Assembly (NCBI GenBank): GCA_038501785.1
Contig: JBAMJR010000189.1
Coordinates: 2,511,501 to 2,575,500, forward strand
Length of the DNA: 64,000 nt
Direction of reading: 5' to 3'
DNA from: Myoxocephalus aenaeus
Taxonomy: Eukaryota; Chordata; Actinopteri; Perciformes; Cottidae
This document shows positions 23,965 through 37,641 of the stretch, piece after piece; the first letter of the stretch is position 1; the number at the start of each line of letters is the position of its first letter. The notes below the pieces were generated by a model. The model was not told the DNA's origin, did no database searches, and saw nothing but the letters and a program-made list of their open reading frames with translations. A program made the position numbers and the translations under genes.

Positions 23965-24874
23965 TCAAGCAAAGCCTGTTAATGGTCAAATCCGATCCGG
24001 TTACCACACCATCGTGGCTTTAATGGGGAGCAGCAGAAGCAGTACGCGTCCATCCATCCTCATCCTCCCCGGCAGCGTGGCCCTGGGAGAAACGCAATCC
24101 GCTGCAATCCGCGCAGACAGAGCGGCAGTAATGAGTGGAGACAGAGGCCATGTTTGAATCATCTGGACCCGAAATGAAGCCTCTCTGGCGCATTAACAGC
24201 TCCGTGCAATATCCCCTGCTTCCAGATGGTTCTGATGCTTCAGGAGGAGAGGATTTGGTGGGATGGTTGAGGGGAAATGAGCTCAAAATGGTTCACAACA
24301 CATGCACACACACAAGTATAGCAGCAGTGGTGCTTTGATGTTATTCATGATCCAACAATATCGTAGTTTTGCTGAATAATGAGTCATATTTGTAGATTGC
24401 TGGGGAGGTGACACTGTTTGGTTTATGGGCCTAAACATATGTGTGTTGTGATCAGGGGGTGAGGCAGATATTGTGAGGCCGGAAATATGTAAAAGCAGAT
24501 GGTACGGTCGGTGTCCTCCACATCTGCATTAATGGATGTGATGCAGCCAGGTTATTAATTAATATTTAATGTAGAAACGTTCTGTGGGGATTGCCTGGGG
24601 ATTTATTCTGACAAGTTTGGATACAATTACAATGATTTAGAATCTTACACAAAAATTTAGCATTAAAGTTCACACACATTTACATGTATGTGCCTAAAAT
24701 AAAAAAGGCTAATAGTTAAAGAGCCTGTGAGACAGAAATAACACAATATTATGAATGAAAAGTGTTCTTGATTCCCAATAAAACACACCTTTATTAAATG
24801 CAATACACTCAGGCGCTTGGTGGCCTTAGTTGGTCTGGTATGACCATTAGCTCATGGTGGCTAATGCTATCTGT

Positions 24875-24914
24875 TAGCAAACTTTAGATAGCAGTTGCTA
24901 TCTAAAGTTTGCTA
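24875..24914. repeat. Perfect 19-bp inverted repeat, 2-base loop
   Basis: TAGCAAACTTTAGATAGCA is followed by GT and then its exact reverse complement. It would form a strong hairpin. There is no adjacent T or U tract of terminator type and no gene nearby. Confidence 0.85.
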
Positions 24915-27476
24915 TGCTAAATTTGAGCATCAAACTGCCGGGCTAGCTTTAAAGGTACCCTGTTGTCCAAAACAATGATATTGATAATCATTGTTTCTCT
25001 CTAAAACATATCTTGTGTATCTTTTAGGTCTAAATATGTCTGGGCGATACAAGAAGTAGAAGTAGATATCTAGATGCAGTAGTAATAGTATTAGATGGTG
25101 TTCTAGTACTTTAGTACCATTGACCTCAGTGATAGTAGCAGCAGTGGTAGCACTTGCAGCAGTGCTAGTAGCATTAGCGCAGTTTAGTCAAATCAACAGT
25201 AGTAGTAATAGTAGTAGTAGTATGGTTTGCAGCAATAGTAGTATTAACATAAATAATAGGTCAGGACTCAGTATACTTCTAAGGAACTAGAAATCATAGG
25301 AAACCGTATTTAACTGACTCTTTTGAATTGTGTTTTTAGAAAGATCTGGCAACAGATGGAACTTAAGTAAAAAGACATAGGCTATGATGCTGTTTGGTTG
25401 AAAGATAAGTGTGAGCTATTATTATTACGAAGTACTGTAACTCCACGTATAAGCCCCATAAAGAACAGGTTAGGGACGTGAAAAGAATGATTCCACAATT
25501 ACAATAAGTACCCTCCTGATTGTGTCCAATATGTATTACGGTCTCCAAAAACCACAGCTTGAAACCAGAGATGTTGTGTGTTTGTGTGTTTGTCGACAGC
25601 AGCCCACCTGTCAGGCTCTCACGAGGCCGAAGGGTCAAACTGAGAGGAGGCGAGCTGGCAACAGCAAGCAAGGTCTGATTTAAAATAACACAGAGAGAGT
25701 TTGAGCTGCTGGTTCCTCCAGCTCTATTGGAGCTCATTTTAGTCTGAAGCCAGTTCTTTCAGGCGGCGACGGCTTTCTTCGGCTACGTAGCGTCCACATT
25801 CATACGTTTTCCTTTAAAACGCACATCACATGACCATTCATGTTAACTGGGCATGCCGGTGGAAACAGGAAGGAGATTGTCTAGTCTGCAGCTGGTTGCA
25901 GACAACACAACGGTGTATTATTCTACTTCCTATAATATTAGCACAACAAGTCAAATATATATTCTTTGATACTTAAGATCTACCTCTGTCATTCATACAC
26001 GTGCTCTTAGACAGAGACACATTTAGTGGAAAACCCGCAGTAACAAGGCGGCCACTATCTCTGTCTCACAAAGTTACAAATTAAAGTTTTATTAGAATAA
26101 GGTTTAAGGAATTTGGTCAACACATATCTCACTCGGTTCCCTCTGTTTCGTCGTCATCTGTTCTCACTACAGCTGCTACAATTTATCAATTTGTTTTTGA
26201 CTATTAAATTCACTATTTTGATAATCTAATGATCAGTTTGAGTAATTTTCTTAGAAAAGAAAGTCTAAATTCTCTGATTCAACCTTCTAAGATGTGAATA
26301 TTTCCTGGTTCCGTTACTCCTCTGAGACAGTAAACGTTGACTTGTGGACAAAATCAGACATTTGAGGGCATCATCTTTGTCTTTGTGGAAACACTGATCA
26401 ACATTTTGTACAAACAAAACAAAACAACTAATCGAATAATCAACACTGAAAATAATAGTTAGTTTAGTTCCCACTAGTTGCCCTGCTGGGTGTTGTAGTG
26501 GAGAGCAGCGTTTATGCTTTGTTCCTTTACAGTTTCCTAAAAGTTGTGCAGAACAAAACAAGCGTCTCAGGATAGGAGTGTGGTGACCCAACCAGGAGGC
26601 GAACGTCCAGACGGAAACCCGTGTTGACCTGTGTCTGGAGTAACGCTCACACTAACAGCCAGTTCATCTTTAACCACTTGGCTTATGTTCTGGAATTGTA
26701 TAGTTTAAAAAAATGCTGACTCATTTCCACTTTTCAGAATTACAAACAATGACTATGTTCCACTATTATTCCAAATTTGATATGGTTCATGGAAACATTG
26801 TATCCTGTTTGGATATTCTGAATTAGGCCTTATTCTGAATCTAGCTTTTTCAGATTAAAACATGTGGGATATTATTCAGGTTTTCGGAGCATTCTACGGA
26901 CATGTATCCAGCACAACAGCAGATATGCGTCTCAACGGCCTCTTCAGCTCAGAGCGCTGTACACAAACCAACTCGCCATTAAGCGTACTGAACGATGGTC
27001 TCTGAGAGATGTTAGATCTTAGCACGCGGCCGTCATTGGTATCACTCAGAAACCCAATCTCCATGAGCAAACGGGTTGTCCCTCCATAAGCACAAAACCC
27101 CGATCGTGACCTTCAGAGAGTTGTGAGGTTGGTGGTGCGTTTGCTTCTCTGTCAGCAGCATCTCTAGTTGACTGCCTTTTGAATTGCAGCGAGTAGTGCT
27201 TAATGATGAGAGGAGAGAACAAAGGTGAGGGAGTCTTAAACGTTTCCCGTTCGCTTTCATCTCCACTGCCAGGGTTAGGCCTGTCTGCTAACAGGGTCAT
27301 GTGAACGGGCCTCCTTTGATATTCAAATAGAGTCGCTGAGTGCTACAGGTGCATTCTCTCCGTCTGAGTGTTTCCCTGTTCTCCAGCTTTCGCCTTACTG
27401 CGTGCTAGACAGCAGGGCTATTTAGGAGCAGACAGGACTGCAGGATACATACTCCATCATAGCATAGCAGCAGCCA

Positions 27477-27535
27477 CACACGCACACACACGCACACACA
27501 CGCACACACACGCACACACACGCACACACACACAC
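27477..27535. repeat. Octamer CACACACG minisatellite
   Basis: The unit cacacacg repeats about six times, then passes into plain CA repeat. Confidence 0.9.
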
Positions 27536-28632
27536 TAATATATCTCCGTTGCTAGATGCATAATACATAATCGGTTTATGATCATGGATAGAAACCTCTG
27601 CATAATGTACATGTAATATTTGTGTTAACACAGTGAAGCTGCTAAAGTAGCAAGACACAAGGTTTATATAATGCCGTTTGTTTAATTACATAGTGGCATG
27701 CTCTTAAGAAATACTGTTGCATTTTGTCCAGTTTGATCTGGTGCCTATTTCATACAAAACACACAAAAGCAACTAGTTTGTGCGTAAAATGAAGATCATT
27801 GCCTATTCCTACAAAGCGACTAACTATGATGCTACAGACTGCACCAGAATGTAAACAATCAAAATATGAACTTTAATATTCCCATTTTGTCTTGGACTTA
27901 ATGACCTTCAAAGCTAATAACTGTACTTTTTGTTTTGGTGCTAATTAGCAAATGTTAGCATGCTAAACCAGTCTAAACTAGCACTGACTTGGTGAGCGTG
28001 TTAGCATGCTGACATTAGCGTTTAGCTTCAAGCACCACTGTGCCTAATGCCGCGTTCACACCAAAAGAGTTGCGAATTTTCGCAACGCTTTTTTGCCTGA
28101 CTTTAGTCGCTCGACTTTATGTGGTTAATTCGCTTTTTCGCAACCCGTAAAACAGTTTTCATTTCCGCTATCCACTATGGAAGGAATAACAACCATTTCT
28201 AATGGTATCTCCGTGGCTATATGCTGTGTTCACACTCGCGCGAGTGAAAAGAGGGTGTTCACACCAAACGTGAAATCGCACCCGACAAAGGGGGCGTGGC
28301 TTATCGCCGTCACTTCTCTCCGTGAAAAAGAGTTATCTTTTCCGCTATCGACTATGGAAGAAATAACCATTATTTCTGCGTTATACTTGTTGTGGAAGTC
28401 CCAAACCTGTCAGAGCATCAAACGCCCTCGTGTTTGGGTTCATAACACCATCCATATCCACACACAGCTCGGTGAATTTCACCGACTCCTCCAGGAACTG
28501 CGTCTTATCTCCGTAAAACGGATACCGCTTCCGCCATCCACCATGGAAATAACCACTAGTTCTGATTTATACTTGTTGTGTAAATTCCACATACGTCGGA
28601 ACATCAACTCCATGGTGTCTGGGTTCATAATA

Positions 28633-30171
28633 CACCGCGTTCCACATTATTATGCAAATTACACTTTGCTCAGATTTTCCTAAATAGTAATGCACAGTCA
28701 GTCAGTATCATTTTCAAGTCATCAACTGTTAGAGTATAAGTCAAATTCTATTGAACAAACCTCCAAATGATAATAGTATTTTTTTCAAAAATAAAAAACT
28801 CAAAATGCAGTGTTCCAAATTATTATGCAGAATTTCAGAATTTCAGAGTTTCAAGATATTTTATAGGTTGTAAAGAACAAAAAATTGTCATTTGTTGAAT
28901 TTGCAGCATTAGGAGGTCATATTTACTGAAATCAAGAAAAGTTTGAATCAAAAACATCTTAACAGGTCAAGTTACATGTTAACATAGGACCCCTTCTTTG
29001 ATATCAACTTCACAATTCTTGCATCCATTGAACTTGCGAGTTCTTTGATAGTTTCTGCTTTAATGTCTTTGCAGGATGCCATAATAGCCTCCCAGAGCAC
29101 CTGCTTGGATGTGAACTGCCTTCCACCCACATAGATCTTTTGCTTGATGATGCTCCAAAGGTTCTCAATAGGGTTAAGGTCAGGGGAAGATGGGGGCCAC
29201 ACCATGAGTTTCTCTCCTTTTATGACATGGTGCATTGTCATGCATGAATATGATTTTGCTACGGAAGGCACGGTTCTTCTTTTTGTACCACAGAAGAAAG
29301 TGGTCAGTCAGAAACTCTACATACTTTGCCGAGGTCATTTTCACACCGTCAGGGACCCTGAAGGGGCCTACCAGCTCTCTCCCCATGATTCCGGCCCAAA
29401 ACATGACTCCGCCACCTCCTTGTTGACGTCTCAGCCTTGTTGGGACATGGTGGCCATTCACCAACCATCCACTACTCCATCCATCAGGACCATCAAGGGT
29501 TGCACGGCACTCATCCGTAAACAAAACAGTTTGAAAGTTAGTCTTCATGTAGTCCTGAGCCCACTGCAACCTTTTTTGCTTATGAGCTTGGTTTAGGGGT
29601 GGCCGAATAACAGGTTTAAGGACACTTGCAAACCTCTTGAGCATCCTACATCTTGAAGTGCGCGAGACTCCAGAGGCACCAGCGGCTTCAAACACCTGTT
29701 TGCTGCTATTCAATGGCATTTTAGTGGCTGCTCTCTTAACCCTACGCATTTGTTTGGCAGAAATCTTCCTTATTTTGCCATTGTCTGAACGAACCCGCTT
29801 GTGCTGTGAATCGGTGACAAATTTCTTCACCGTCCGATGATCACGCGCAATTCTTTTGGAAATATCCAATGTTGTGATACCTTGACCAAGGTATTGCACT
29901 ATTTGCCGCTTTTCAGCAGCAGAGAGATCCTTTTTCTTCCCCATTTTGCCTGAAACATGTAGCTTGCTTAATAATGTGGAACATCCTTCTTAAGTAGTTT
30001 TCCTTTGATTGGGCTCACCTGGCAAAGTAATTATTATTATTACTATTTGGATGATTTCAATCATCCAAATAGCCCTGAGACACAATACCATCCATGAGTT
30101 TCATTGAAAAACCAAAAAATGTATGTTTATGACCCTTAAATACAATTTGCCTAATAATGTGGAACGCGGTG
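28633..30171 (-). mobile_element. Tc1-like transposon nested in the Harbinger-like element
   Basis: The left terminus caccgcgttccacattatta (28633 on) and the right terminus ending at 30171 are inverted with one mismatch in 28. Both are flanked by TA (28631-28632, 30172-30173). The element is 1.54 kb and carries a minus-strand transposase gene. Confidence 0.88.
28972..29944 (-). pseudogene. Tc1-like transposase with internal deletion and frameshift
   Basis: The gene starts MGKKKDLSAAEKRQIVQYLG at 29944 and runs in one frame through FTDECRATLDGPDGW (first Asp) and the second motif HDNAPCHK. Near 29225-29240 the frame breaks and part of the stretch between the second Asp and the Glu appears deleted. 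The other frame then gives VWPPSSPDLNPIENLW and continues to a stop at 28972. The three acidic residues are present, but their spacing and frame are broken, so the product would be inactive. Confidence 0.87.
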
Positions 30172-32363
30172 TATTATCCATAGTCCCACAACAGCGTCTG
30201 AATGACGGCCGCTACCAGCGCTACTTCAGGTGGACCAGCAGCAGTTTGATTCAGCAACGGCAAGACGGCGGTGGTGACGGGCGGAGCTTCTCTACGCTGA
30301 TTGGCTTTCACAACTATATTATATAAAATATTTCAAAATTCGCTTTTCGACTTTACATGTAATCTACTCGTGCGAATATTTCGCAACTCTTTTGGTGTGA
30401 ACGCAGCATAAGAACAGCTTCTCAGAGCGGTTAGCATGGCCATATGCTCTTTTGCCTCGGTTATACTCCCGGAAGGACGTATATACGCACAGCAACCGAC
30501 GCAACAGACGCGTGGTAGTGTTGTTCATACCGTCCACACAAAGGGATGTTCCACGTGTGCGCAGTAGATCGCTTTTTCCTGCTTTGTTTCACTTTAACAA
30601 ATCACTAGCAAGTGAAGCATCTATCTTGCCAATTCGACAAAGAGGCCGCAGAGGTTTTTTTAGGAGCAGTTTACTTGATTTTTCTTTTCCGACGATTCAA
30701 GAAATATGTCGATTTATAGGCACATTTATGGAGTCTCTGGAGGGGATTTCTAAAGTCTAAATAATAATAAAAAATAATTATGTCATCAGGGGTAGCTTAT
30801 CTCAGCTTGGGTTTGAGACTACACATTTATGACTGAAAGCCTTTGTTACCAATTGGAGGTTTGGAGTTTGAAGGTTTAATCAAAGAGTTGCATTATGGGA
30901 CATGCAGTCGAGTGTTTTGGGACTTGGCGCAGGATATATGGGCTTCTTTTTTCCTTTATATATACCTAGAGTCAAATCTCCTAACGGTAGAGCTACATCA
31001 ATCTCATTCACACTTTTCCATCGCCATATTTCATAGATAGGTAAAAAGAGAAAACAATGAATGGAACCAATTGTAAGAGAAAAATGAAGGAAAAGGAAGG
31101 AGTGGAGGTGTTTGGTTGTGGGGGAGGGGAGCAGAGCGTTCATGACACTGGCTTGTAGGATTTGTACAGTCTAAATGTTACATAATGTGGAGCAGACATG
31201 CTCTCTGGCTCTGTCATGCTTTCAAATATGAAAACATACGCAACCAATATGTGTATGATTTGCTGTTTCACACTTTTTGATTTTTTTTATCTGCCTGTAA
31301 TGTTACATTTTACATTTTCGATGTCCTATGACTATAACCCTTCTCTTTATAACTTAGCATCAAAAAGCACCGTCTCGGTTCCAGTGACTAAGAATACACG
31401 CAAAGGGGAAAATCTTTATTTAAACAGGTTGAAGATATAAAAATAGTGTGATAGTTTTGTCATGAGGCCATAATTCACCGCAGAGTTCATTTGTCACTTG
31501 GAGTATATTTAGCCCTCTGTTCATTTGTTTCTGGAGGAGACACATTTGACTCTAACTTTCTTTCTCTCTTTCGTCTTTCTCTCTTTTGTCTTTCTCTCTC
31601 CCACACACTCTCACACACTCGCCCGGCCCCTGCAGTGGGCGGTGAGAGAGAGAGTGAAGGAGAGGGAAAGCCAGAAAAAGAACAACAAATGTCTAAGAAA
31701 AACAGGATTGTAAGCTACAATATAAAAACCGATGATAATATTATAGGATACATATTTTGCATCTTCAAATGGTCCTGCCCCCTAATTGTAAAGATCAACA
31801 AGAAGACGTGAGAGTCAGCTGCCACTGAAAAAGACCTGTTGGTTTGTGTTGTTATTGTTCTTTATCCATCGTTGATATCTTCATGGATGAGGTCATCTAC
31901 CCTTTTTTAGTGAAAAATAATTTGGACATTAACCGAGTTACAGAAGCTAGTTGAACAGGAAGTGATGTCAGCACTTCAGCCCTTTAGGTGTTGAATTATG
32001 TTCTTTACATTTATCAGACTGTAGAGACTAATACATCCAAGTTAGTTGACATCCATGATATAATTTGACTCCGTCTGACTTATTAATTTTTAGTTTTTGA
32101 CAAATAATATGAACAAATAAATGTGTTTGATGTCTTTTTGTTTTTACCCGTCATTTAGTTGTTTTCAGTATTATTTAAAGGCTTAATCCAATACTCTTTT
32201 GGTCAAATTCAGCGAATACCCGCTGGCGTCCTTTCCGTTCCAGGATATTTCGTTAGATTAAAGCATGTTTTGGAAATTGAAATATTTATCTATTTTTTTA
32301 TAAATTTTCAGTTTAGGACCGAGTACTGACACAGCAGCACACACGGTGGCGGCGGGGCTCGCA

Positions 32364-32364
<1 letters not shown>

Positions 32365-32424
<60 letters not shown>

Positions 32425-32445
32425 TGTATGCGCGTGTGTGTGTGT
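32365..32445. repeat. (GT)n microsatellite with CG interruptions
   Basis: About 28 GT units, then cgcgtgtatgcgcgtgtgtgtgtgt. Confidence 0.93.
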
Positions 32446-32806
32446 TCCATGCTTCCTGATTCTGGCCTCTGAATTGGCGGTGTTGTGCAGGGGTTTGTTA
32501 AATTGTTACATGTTCCATTGTTTTGAGGTGCGCGCACAACACTGGTGTGTGGTGCTGTAATGCTACGATACAGATTGATAGAGTGTGATGTTGCGTTGGT
32601 TGGTTCCCTTGGTTTTGCGTGGTGTACAGGGCGGTGTTATTCGCAGTGTGTTGTGTTGTGTAACGCCGTGTGTGTGTGTGTGTGTTAACAGCAGTTCATA
32701 CCACAAACCCTCCAGCCACTCCACTCTGCTCATATGGACTGCATTCCCTTTATCTCTCTCTATTATTCTTCCCTTCCTTTGTCTTCCTTTGTCAGACAGC
32801 GTTTCT

Positions 32807-32837
<31 letters not shown>

Positions 32838-35800
32838 GCTCTCGCTCTCGCTCTCTCTCTCTCTCCACCCTCAGGATGTGGCTGTGGGTTGATTAGAAAA
32901 TGCGTGGCACAGAACAGGCAATCCATCACCCTGCCAAAGCGCGCCACTTCGGCGCATGCGCTCACTCCTCTTCCTCATTTCCCTCCTCTCTCTTCATCAT
33001 CCACACAGATCATCCAAGCTTTGGTGTGTGTGTGTGTGTGTATGTCTGTGTGTGCTTTTTCTCTCCAGAAAGACCAGCAGCAGCTCACATCTGCCCCTCC
33101 TTTCATCTTATTCCCTTCACCTCTCCTCGCCCTTCAAACCCACTCCTCCTCTTCCTCCTCCTCTGACTCCCACCTCCTCCTCCGTCTCGTCTAGATCCAC
33201 TCATCCACCCATGACAGTCATGGCTCTTTTGCTTTTATGGATTATCCTCTAATGGTGAATCTCAGTGAGATCATTTACAGTGCAGAGACTGAGAAAAGTG
33301 CACAAGAAGCGAGGGACACGTGAAATATTGATTAACCTCTCACATCAGACGGGAGGTTAATAATTTCTCTGTGATATTGCTGTGCTGATATCCAGTTTTT
33401 TACACAGTTTTAAATCACCTTAATATTGAAAACCATTGATGGACCTTAACCATTGGACTAAGACCTTTTATCCTCCTATCTTCTATGAAGTATGTCTGAG
33501 AAGAAGTAATTGTAGTTTGTTTTATTCCTGTAAAAATGTGTCTGTGGAAAAACTACAGGTTTGTTTGTTATCTGTTTAAATTATATTAACTTTGTTTCTT
33601 AGCATAAACTGTATAATACCTTTTGGCATGTGGACTACTGCTTTGAAGTTTGGCACTTTGGCTGTTACCATTTTATAAAAAGCCAAAGTGACCATTATTG
33701 GACGAGAGGGTGGTGGGCCAGCAGCTAATGCTAGCTAACTACGAACACTTTCCTCATGTTTTGTCAGTAGCAGCAGACGCTACCATTGTTAGCTTCCCTT
33801 TGGAGATTCTAGCTGGCAAGTTGTTATGGAGTTTGTTCATTAGTCCTCTACGTATGGAACTTTGGTCATATAAAACAAGTGGTCCATTCACTGACCATGT
33901 GGTACGGATGAAGGCTCTGGAAAAGCTAGCAGGCTGACCTTGAGTTAAGATTATTTTATTGAAATACTATTAACAATAAATGCTTCAAAGATAATTGGTT
34001 AATTGTATTGTCACTCCAGGGACCCTGACATGTTTTTACCTATAATTGGACTTTTCTGTTTTCTGCACCAAGCTGATCTCCAGATTGGTATTGTGGGCCG
34101 ATACTGACGTTGTATCACCCGTATGGGATCGGGAATTAGTATTAGGAGAGAGAAGAAAAAAAAACTAATCCCTAATTTGCCTCATAGAGACCACATACCA
34201 ATGGTGTTTGGCATTTAGAGTTGATAATGAATCATTTTGAAGCTGTTAATAAAACAAAATGTGTGAGGATGTAGAGGGCCCTGGATGTTCCCCACAATCA
34301 ATACAGCATTCTGCCAATCAGAGGGAGCCCCCTTTTCTATTTCTTCTCTATTCGATATTTCTTCCGCTTGCTCTTCCCTCTCTGCTCATTTGCTTCTGTC
34401 CACCAAGCCTCCCCTGAGTCCACTCCACCTCTGCGTCGCTTCCACCGCTCAATAACCAGCCAGGGCAACAGAGAGATTGGATAATGAAATGGCCACTGGC
34501 TGCCTGAAGCTGCCTGAAGCTGCCTTCTGCCGTCCATCATCTGATTATGAGGAGGTATTCTCCTCATCGGGCCCCATCAAGATGGCCAAAATTCGATCAG
34601 GTCTAATAACGGCCATGCAGTTCACTCACAAGAAGTGTAGTCCGTTGGGTGGTTTGGTATGGCTGGTGATCAAAAAGGGGCGTTCCTTAATGCTGACACA
34701 GAAAAATCAAGACAGGAAAGGAAGGAAGCGTCAAAACATGGGATAATATTTTCAGTATTATTACGTTCACACTCCCAGGGTGATTATCTAATCTGCTCAA
34801 AAGGGAGAACAAAGCTTGTAGGGGTTTGTCATGCTTTTGCACTGCTCGCTTTCCACCGTGTAGGTGGTCTCGCCCACTTTTGTTTAATAATAGGCTTGAG
34901 CATTAAGAACAGGCTTAGAACCTGTGTGCAGAGACAGGGATTGAGCTTTGTTTGACTTGTGTCAAAGGGATGTCAAAATGTCCACATAGTGACTCATACT
35001 GTATGTGGTAGAAATGATCCTACTCTGTGGAGCATAATATTCATATTTCCTCTACTCTCTTGCCGGTTAATTAAATGCTTGTCAATGAAATTTTGTTGGT
35101 GTACTAAATCTATGTCCAAGGTGTTTTAATGCCAAGCCCTGGGTTTGATGGGACTGCAATCAAACGCATCAAAATGCAATTGTAATGAAGCTCTAATTGA
35201 AATGAAAGACAGTGATTGTGAGCCTGCTCCACCTCTGTTTGGTGCTTGCTCATCAGGGCCTCCCGGGCTTCCTTATGAATCTCGGATGCGACAGTTTGTC
35301 AATTTATGTTTATCTGGTGGTTAACTGCAAGAGTATGAAGGGGACATGCTTTCTTGTTTGCAGCACTCCTCTACAGGCTCCATATCAGAAACCAGAAGAG
35401 TGTAAATCACCGCCACGGGTAAAACGGCACATGCAGCTTAAAGTGTATGAATAGGGTTTAGAGATCGGTATCAGTTTATCGGCCGTGGTGGAAAAAGCTG
35501 GATCGCTTGCTCCTATCCAATCATATTAGGAAGGGGTTCTGTTCTCTTGAGGCCCTGGGTCAGCAAACAGAAAGCACTTCAGTCACATCAAGAGGATGAC
35601 AATTACCAGAAGAGCCAACGTCACAAAGACTGGAGCCAGCAGCCACCCTGTGCTAGAAGCCATGTTTATTCCTGAATTACATTTGTTGGCTATTTTTAGG
35701 AACTTTCACAGGGATGCAAGCTAAAGGTCTGGAAGGGACTGCTATATCAGCATGGCTATATCACCATTTGATAAGGACCCCAATCATTGCGCTCAATTGA

Positions 35801-36142
35801 CAAATAAAATCAATGCTGTTAGCAGACTTTTCTGCTGTTGTCAGGTAAATCTGTATGTGTGTTTGGATGTTTTAAAAGATAGCGTGTGGATAGTGGCTTT
35901 TGATAGTAGGTAGTCAGTGAGCCAATAAACAGTCTAGCCTTAACTGATAGCAGTTGAGCACTGGCCAACAGTTAACGCTAGAACATAGTAAACAATGGTC
36001 ATTCTTTTAAGCTGCTAGTTGGGCTGCACCAGTCGGCTACCGATCAAACCTGGCTGGTTTTCAGCTGATCGGCCAGCAGTTTCCTTTTCAGATATTTTGC
36101 CAGTCATATATATAATCGGCACACAGCGGAAAATCATTAACG

Positions 36143-36212
<70 letters not shown>
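36143..36212. repeat. (CA)n microsatellite
   Basis: About 34 CA units without interruption. Confidence 0.95.
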
Positions 36213-36215
<3 letters not shown>

Positions 36216-36956
36216 TGAGTGAAGACTTAAAGCTATTTGTCACCCCCAGCTTGTCTGCTGAGTCTCTCACCATCAGTCCTGCTTATAACGGAGCTCACGA
36301 CTCACATTAACGGAGATTACATTGACTTGCATTATGATGCATTCAAGTTATTCAGTAAAAATTTCGGGCAATGGTAAATTAAAACGTCATCATGATGCGT
36401 TCAAATGTAATCTTGCAGAATGTGTTGTTTTTTATAAAACAATCATTTACTTCCTAATTATTTGAATTGTGGGTTTTATAGAATTATATGCCACTATGGA
36501 TGACCGTTCAACTCAACCAAAGGTTTCAAAAGTACCCGTTGAGTCATGTGGGTGATGTCATTATGACCTCATTTCTCCACAGTCTACTGTTGTAATTATT
36601 AATGGTTACAAGCTGGGTGATTATAATGTGTTTTATTTACAAAACCCGTCGGAGCTGCACTTGTTTATCTCGATTCAAAATTAAACCTGTGTATACTGAT
36701 GTTTATGCTGTGATGTGATAGTTATGTAAATGTAACTGTTCCTATCTTTGATGAGTACCTACCTACAAGCTAAAGTTGAAATATGTGTATATAGAAAGTA
36801 GCGAGCTAGAAACATACTCTGTGAGAGCGTAGAGCTCACAAAGAACTAGTTGATTCTGGTTTTTCCCCCCACTTTCTCTCCCAAAACGTCTTTCAGGTAT
36901 CATCCAGTGTTTTATCCATGTTATTCTGACATTGAATTGAGTTTAGCAGTAACAAA

Positions 36957-36960
<4 letters not shown>

Positions 36961-36998
<38 letters not shown>
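36961..36998. repeat. peli3: (CT)n tract upstream of the peli3 coding exon acceptor
   Basis: About 19 CT units end roughly 20 bases before the probable AG acceptor at 37020-37021 (tcccctccccag). The tract extends the polypyrimidine tract of this splice site. Confidence 0.85.
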
Positions 36999-37000
<2 letters not shown>

Positions 37001-37049
37001 CCCCCATCCTCCCCTCCCCAGCAGCGAGCCCCAGTTGTGGCCGGTGGGC

Positions 37050-37554
37050 ATGGTTTTGGAGGGCAGCTCAGAGGCGCTGTGTCCCCCCCCATCTCTGGAG
37101 CTGCGCCCATCCTGCAACAAGAGCCAGCCCTCGCCTCCTCTGGGCTCCAGCTCACAACCCCACGACGGAGTTTTCCCTGAGGACAAGGAGCCCGTCAAGT
37201 ACGGCGAGCTCATCGTCTTAGGGTGAGATATTGAAGTGCCAATCTAATCTAATCAATCTAAGAGCTTGTGATATGCATGTGTGAGTTATAGGAACCCTGA
37301 ACCAGGACCCAACTCGTGCCGTATCTAAATGATAGTCAGCCTGATTGGGTATGGTAGGGTCTGGGTGTGTCCTTTGGTTGCCGGTCAAAAGACATCCTGT
37401 GTGAGTATGGCTTTTAAATCTCAAGCGCTGCCCTGTCACCAAGGTCTCAAGTAGACCCGGACTGGGAAGGGTTATGGGATACCAGTCACACACTGAGCCA
37501 CAGTGGCAAAATGAAACCTCCTGGAGGAACACCAATCAGATAGACATGTCATAC

Positions 37555-37641
<87 letters not shown>

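Larger units (their letters stand above)
24400..28040. other. Non-coding region, presumed peli3 upstream or intron 1
   Basis: No gene was found. It contains a perfect hairpin at 24875-24914, an imperfect AGT/GTA trinucleotide stretch at 25075-25245 and a CACACACG octamer repeat at 27477-27535. Confidence 0.4.
28045..30411. mobile_element. PIF/Harbinger-like non-autonomous element carrying a nested Tc1-like insertion
   Basis: The left end tgccgcgttcacaccaaaag (28048 on) and the inverted right end ending at 30408 match in 28 of 29 positions. The flanks carry TAA on both sides (28045-28047 and 30409-30411), the 3-base duplication typical of PIF/Harbinger. Without the nested element it would be about 0.8 kb and has no transposase. 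Inside, a motif near 'ccgctat(c)(c/g)actatggaa' recurs three times (about 28168, 28350 and 28530). Confidence 0.8.
30412..37020. other. Non-coding region, probably peli3 intron 1
   Basis: No protein-coding exon was recognised. Several microsatellites are present and listed separately, plus (CT)n at about 32812-32866 and GT at about 33022-33042. The open frame at 33698-33937 has no splice or domain support. Confidence 0.4.

Noticed and set aside
27477..27535. CRISPR-like array (regular octamer repeats)
   Set aside because: Simple CACACACG repeat without spacers, in a vertebrate genome.
28177..28683. 168-residue open frame on the plus strand
   Set aside because: It lies inside the Harbinger-like element and runs across the Tc1 terminus, with no known domain.
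33698..33937. 79-residue open frame
   Set aside because: No splice sites, no start context and no recognisable protein family.
34960..35200. AT-rich stretch that might be a conserved non-coding element
   Set aside because: Conservation cannot be judged from one sequence.
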